Positions 61,133-64,000 of a stretch of 64,000 nucleotides of DNA are shown here, in pieces (the first letter of the stretch is position 1; each line of letters starts with the position of its first letter). The notes under the pieces are model-generated. The model saw only the letters and a list, made by a program, of their open reading frames with translations. It made no database searches and had not been told where the DNA came from. The translations under genes and the position numbers were made by a program. The DNA lies in contig NZ_JANIOC010000017.1 of NCBI RefSeq assembly GCF_024733565.1, forward strand, positions 1-64,000. Reading direction: 5' to 3'. The stretch is from Rossellomorea sp. SC111 (GTDB lineage Bacteria; Bacillota; Bacilli; Bacillales; Bacillaceae_B).

Positions 61133-62080
61133 TTATACATGAGAAACAATCAACTCAACCTGTCCCTCAATCTCAAATGTCTCAACATCGGCAGGCAGGA
61201 TGAAGTGATCTCCTTTTACAAGAGAATATTCTCCCCCTTGCACCTTCAGTACTCCGCTTCCGTCCAGTACACTTGCCAGTTGGAATGGCTGATCTTGCAC
61301 GAATGAAGAATGCCCGTCGACTTTCCATTTGAACACGGTGAAGTATTCCGTTTTCACAAACTTCGTAGACTCGATTCCTTCACGGGTTTCCACAGCCGGT
61401 TCAACTGCTTCAGCCTTATGCGGAATCGTCGTCACTTCAATCGACTTATCGATGTGCAGCTCACGGGTATTCCCTTCCGCATCCTTACGATCATAATCAT
61501 ACACACGGTACGTTGTATCCGAACTTTGCTGTGTTTCTAACACCAATGTCCCTTTGCAAAGGGCATGGATCGTACCGCTTGGGACGTAGAAGAAGTCGCC
61601 TGGCTTCACCGGGATGCGGCGCAGCAGGTCATTCCACTCGCCTTTTTCAATCATCGACACGAACTCTTCCTTCGTTTGAGCGGTATGTCCGAAGATCATT
61701 TCGGCATCCTCATCACAGTCAATGATGTACCAACACTCTGTCTTGCCCAGTTCTCCGTTTTCATGCTCTTTTGCGTACGCATCATTTGGGTGTACCTGCA
61801 CAGATAGATCAGCGTTTGCGTCCAATATTTTTGTCAGTAATGGAAATACCGGTGAAGCATGGTTCCCGAATAACTCACGATGATCATTCCAAAGCTCGCC
61901 AATCGTCTTACCGGCAAATTCACCGTTGACTACTGTACTCTGTCCGTTCGGATGACCGGATATGGCCCAGCATTCACCAGTTATATTAGAAGGAATATCA
62001 TAGTTGAATTGGTCTTTTAATGCCGTACCTCCCCAGATTCTTTCCTGGAATACGGGTTGTAGAAATAGTGGTTGGTTCAT
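61133..62080 (-). CDS. manA: Mannose-6-phosphate isomerase, class I
   Basis: 315 residues of the short Bacillus type. The zinc-ligand block SVQVHPNDAYAKEHENGELGKTECWY and the PVKPGDFFYVPSGTIHAL motif are intact. It converts mannose-6-P to fructose-6-P. It can process the mannose-6-P released by MngB-like and other mannosidases in the window. The start is ATG behind AGGAGGCTGTC. Confidence 0.93.
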   Translation of the reverse strand: MNQPLFLQPVFQERIWGGTALKDQFNYDIPSNITGECWAISGHPNGQSTVVNGEFAGKTIGELWNDHRELFGNHASPVFPLLTKILDANADLSVQVHPNDAYAKEHENGELGKTECWYIIDCDEDAEMIFGHTAQTKEEFVSMIEKGEWNDLLRRIPVKPGDFFYVPSGTIHALCKGTLVLETQQSSDTTYRVYDYDRKDAEGNTRELHIDKSIEVTTIPHKAEAVEPAVETREGIESTKFVKTEYFTVFKWKVDGHSSFVQDQPFQLASVLDGSGVLKVQGGEYSLVKGDHFILPADVETFEIEGQVELIVSHV

Positions 62081-62184
62081 GACAGCCTCCTGAATTCAGT
62101 TGAATATTCTTTTCCACTGATTGTCTTACATAAGGGAGAAAGTTTCAAGGACGAATTAGGATTTGGTCCTCTGCCTCCTACGGA

Positions 62185-63045
62185 TTAGCGGACTAATCCC
62201 AATGCTCCCACTAGCCCGGAATTATTTCCCAATCCAGGCGGCACGATATAGGTGTCGATCTCTTCAAGGATTTGTTTATGTTGAACATACCCACCCAGAA
62301 TGGTAACCACCTGTTCCCTTATCAGAGGAAACAAGTGCTTCTGATTCATCACCCCGCCACCGAGAATGACTTTCTTCGGTGATAAAATCAGAATGTAATT
62401 GGCAATCGCCTGAGCGAGATAATAGGCTTCCATTTCCCATACTTGAGGGTTGTCCACCAACTCAACGGCTTTCTTTCCCCATCTGGCTTCAATCGCAGGG
62501 CCGGATGCCAGTCCTTCTAAACAATCCCCATGGTAAGGACAACCACCCGCATATGCATCATCAGGATGTCGGCGGACCATGATGTGACCCATTTCGGGGT
62601 GAGTCAGACCATGAACGAGTTTCCCTTCTGTCAGAGCTCCTACACCGATCCCTGTGCCTACCGTGATGTAGAGACAGCTGTCTAACCCCTTGGCCGCTCC
62701 CCAAATACTCTCGCCAAGGGCTGCCGCATTTACATCTGTATCGAACGCCACGGACACTGAAAAATGCTTCTTCAGTTCACCGATCAGGTTAAAATCGCTC
62801 CAATACGGCTTAGGGGTGCTTGTGATCGACCCGTATGTTCCGCTATCCCGGTCAAGGTCTACAGGACCAAATGAACCCACGCCCAACCTTTCTATATTCT
62901 TCCCCTCAAAGAACTTGACGACATGTTCCAGCGTTTCGTCAGGAGTCGTAGTGGGAATTGTGATCCGCTCGAATATCGTACTGGTTTCATCACCGATCCC
63001 ACACACAAATTTTGTCCCGCCTGCTTCTATAGCACCAATGATCAT
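62185..63045 (-). CDS. ROK-family fructokinase
   Basis: 286 residues. The N-terminal IGAIEAGGTKFVCGIG, the zinc block HPEMGH...CPYHGDCLEGLASGPA and the C-terminal GGGVMNQKHLFPLIRE match ScrK/GmuE-type fructokinases of Bacillaceae. It supplies the kinase for fructose released by the GH32 enzyme at 50873 and may also act on mannose. It is 104 bases upstream of manA, possibly the same transcript. Confidence 0.9.
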   Translation of the reverse strand: MIIGAIEAGGTKFVCGIGDETSTIFERITIPTTTPDETLEHVVKFFEGKNIERLGVGSFGPVDLDRDSGTYGSITSTPKPYWSDFNLIGELKKHFSVSVAFDTDVNAAALGESIWGAAKGLDSCLYITVGTGIGVGALTEGKLVHGLTHPEMGHIMVRRHPDDAYAGGCPYHGDCLEGLASGPAIEARWGKKAVELVDNPQVWEMEAYYLAQAIANYILILSPKKVILGGGVMNQKHLFPLIREQVVTILGGYVQHKQILEEIDTYIVPPGLGNNSGLVGALGLVR

Positions 63046-63123
63046 GAATGTATCCCCCTATTACAAGATTATCCTTATTATACTACCATCCGCCTATCAC
63101 TAAAAACTCAAAGCGAATTGGTC

Positions 63124-63858
63124 CTACCCCTTCCGATACTTATCCTCAATAATCATATAATTTTCATGATTGATCTTATCCCACTCGGTCTTTTTATAGT
63201 TAAGTCCTTTGAGGATCTGATTGATCCAATCAGGATCGTATTCCCTGAAGTGTACTGATTTGGCACATGCCTTCATTTCCTTATGCTCCGGATGCTTTTC
63301 ATCACGATAGGCTTTCAGAAATTCATAGAAACCAGGGATCCCGCCTACATCTTCAGGGGGAGAGGTTTCTGCCCCGTCAAGTAGGGTAGGATAGCCAAAG
63401 TAGTAATCGTCGACAATCTGCTCAAGTTTAATGGTGAACTGCCAACCATCACCGAAATCATAGGCATACCGGATCTCCCCATACTTCTCCAGATAATCAT
63501 TGATCTTTAAACCCGTGGGTTTCCGCACTTCGATCTTTAGTCTTTCCAGGGCATTCTTTTCAAATTCCAACATTTCAGGCGGAACCGATTTCAGCTGTTC
63601 TTCATACGCGGCCTTGTTTTTCTTATAGTGCTGATGCTCAAGGTAAGCTTCTTCATGGTCCGTGACAATCTTTTGATCTTTCGTGAGGTCGAACTCATAG
63701 AGATGATAACCCTCATGAGGATAACCACTTCGAAAATTCGTGACGGTCTGGATGACGTCGTGAAGCCTTCTATACGTTGCTCCCGCTGGCATGATGACTC
63801 TTCTCCATATCAGCGGATTGGACTCTTCTAATTGGATTTTGATAATGTAGGATTTCAA
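63124..63858 (-). CDS. Plasmid pRiA4b ORF-3 family protein, copy B
   Basis: 244 residues from TTG 63858 behind GGAGGGGATCC; the frame is open 21 codons further without need. Apart from about 17 residues it is the same as the 19527-20261 product, with the DNA identity ending close to both gene ends. The family's function is unknown. The first copy is REP-flanked, this one is not. The left 78-base gap to the fructokinase gene shows nothing, and 63859-64000 contains no gene I can support. Confidence 0.85.
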   Translation of the reverse strand: MKSYIIKIQLEESNPLIWRRVIMPAGATYRRLHDVIQTVTNFRSGYPHEGYHLYEFDLTKDQKIVTDHEEAYLEHQHYKKNKAAYEEQLKSVPPEMLEFEKNALERLKIEVRKPTGLKINDYLEKYGEIRYAYDFGDGWQFTIKLEQIVDDYYFGYPTLLDGAETSPPEDVGGIPGFYEFLKAYRDEKHPEHKEMKACAKSVHFREYDPDWINQILKGLNYKKTEWDKINHENYMIIEDKYRKG

Positions 63859-64000
63859 TTTGGATCCCCTCCTATTGAATAGTTGGTGATGAAAGCGAAC
63901 TTTAAGACCGTGGCCCCCCATTTGTTTCTTTCATTTCGGTGAAGGGGAGAACTGCTCTTCTAAAACCGGAAGAGGCATTGTCATACATACTTCCAGATGA

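Overview
The window reads as the chromosome of a low-to-moderate-GC, endospore-forming Bacillaceae bacterium. The evidence is strong AGGAGG ribosome sites, many GTG and TTG starts, CcpA-type cre sites, a tasA/tapA/sipW matrix locus, an RNPP-type (PlcR/NprR-like) peptide receptor family and SinR-like operators. Gene style and the abundant intergenic GGGGACGGTTCT repeats fit Rossellomorea or marine Bacillus relatives; this is a judgement from the sequence, not a database match. No rRNA, tRNA or CRISPR array was seen.

Region 1 (1-8.1 kb): a decayed Rhs toxin remnant, then a compact bacteriocin locus. A HTH-TPR peptide-receptor regulator (1577-2503) diverges from an unlisted 47-residue secreted-peptide gene (1249-1392). 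It faces an operon of a C39-peptidase ABC exporter, a small GyrI/DUF5085-like protein, an HlyD-type adaptor, a membrane protein and a double-glycine precursor peptide. An identical 23-bp sequence lies upstream of both the regulator and the exporter operon, which suggests one peptide-controlled regulon.

Region 2 (8.1-32.9 kb): ordinary and accessory genes separated by REP-like elements. It holds a DUF4396 protein, an MFS transporter, a YcxB-like protein, a RAYT-type Y1 transposase flanked by half-repeats, a tctCBA tricarboxylate transporter with prpF and a divergent LysR, a LysR/SDR pair, a pRiA4b ORF-3 family gene, a TagO/WecA-like transferase, an ECF sigma/anti-sigma pair with its own ECF promoter, and four envelope genes (three with zinc ribbons). 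A tasA-tapA-sipW operon follows, in an order different from B. subtilis, with SinR-like operators, a second RNPP-type regulator and possibly a second peptide gene. The region ends with a broken LCP-family gene.

Region 3 (33-47.9 kb): one long leftward carbohydrate operon under a promoter whose spacer holds a cre-like site. Order of transcription: esterase, sugar-binding lipoprotein, NanE epimerase, RpiR-type regulator, ROK kinase, two ABC permeases, GH38 alpha-mannosidase, DUF4127, an internally deleted ROK gene and an FAD oxidoreductase. A secreted GH10-like hydrolase follows with its own leader.

Region 4 (48.2-63.9 kb): a sucrose PTS locus (LacI-type repressor, EIIBC, GH32 hydrolase) with three identical 14-bp operators, then a PTS operon whose parts fit uptake and breakdown of glycosyl-glycerates. 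Those parts are MngA-like EIIABC, MngB-like GH38, a GH13_18 phosphorylase and glycerate kinase. An RpiR-type regulator is divergent, and mannose-6-phosphate isomerase and a ROK fructokinase lie alongside. The window closes with a second, about 93 percent identical copy of the pRiA4b ORF-3 gene.
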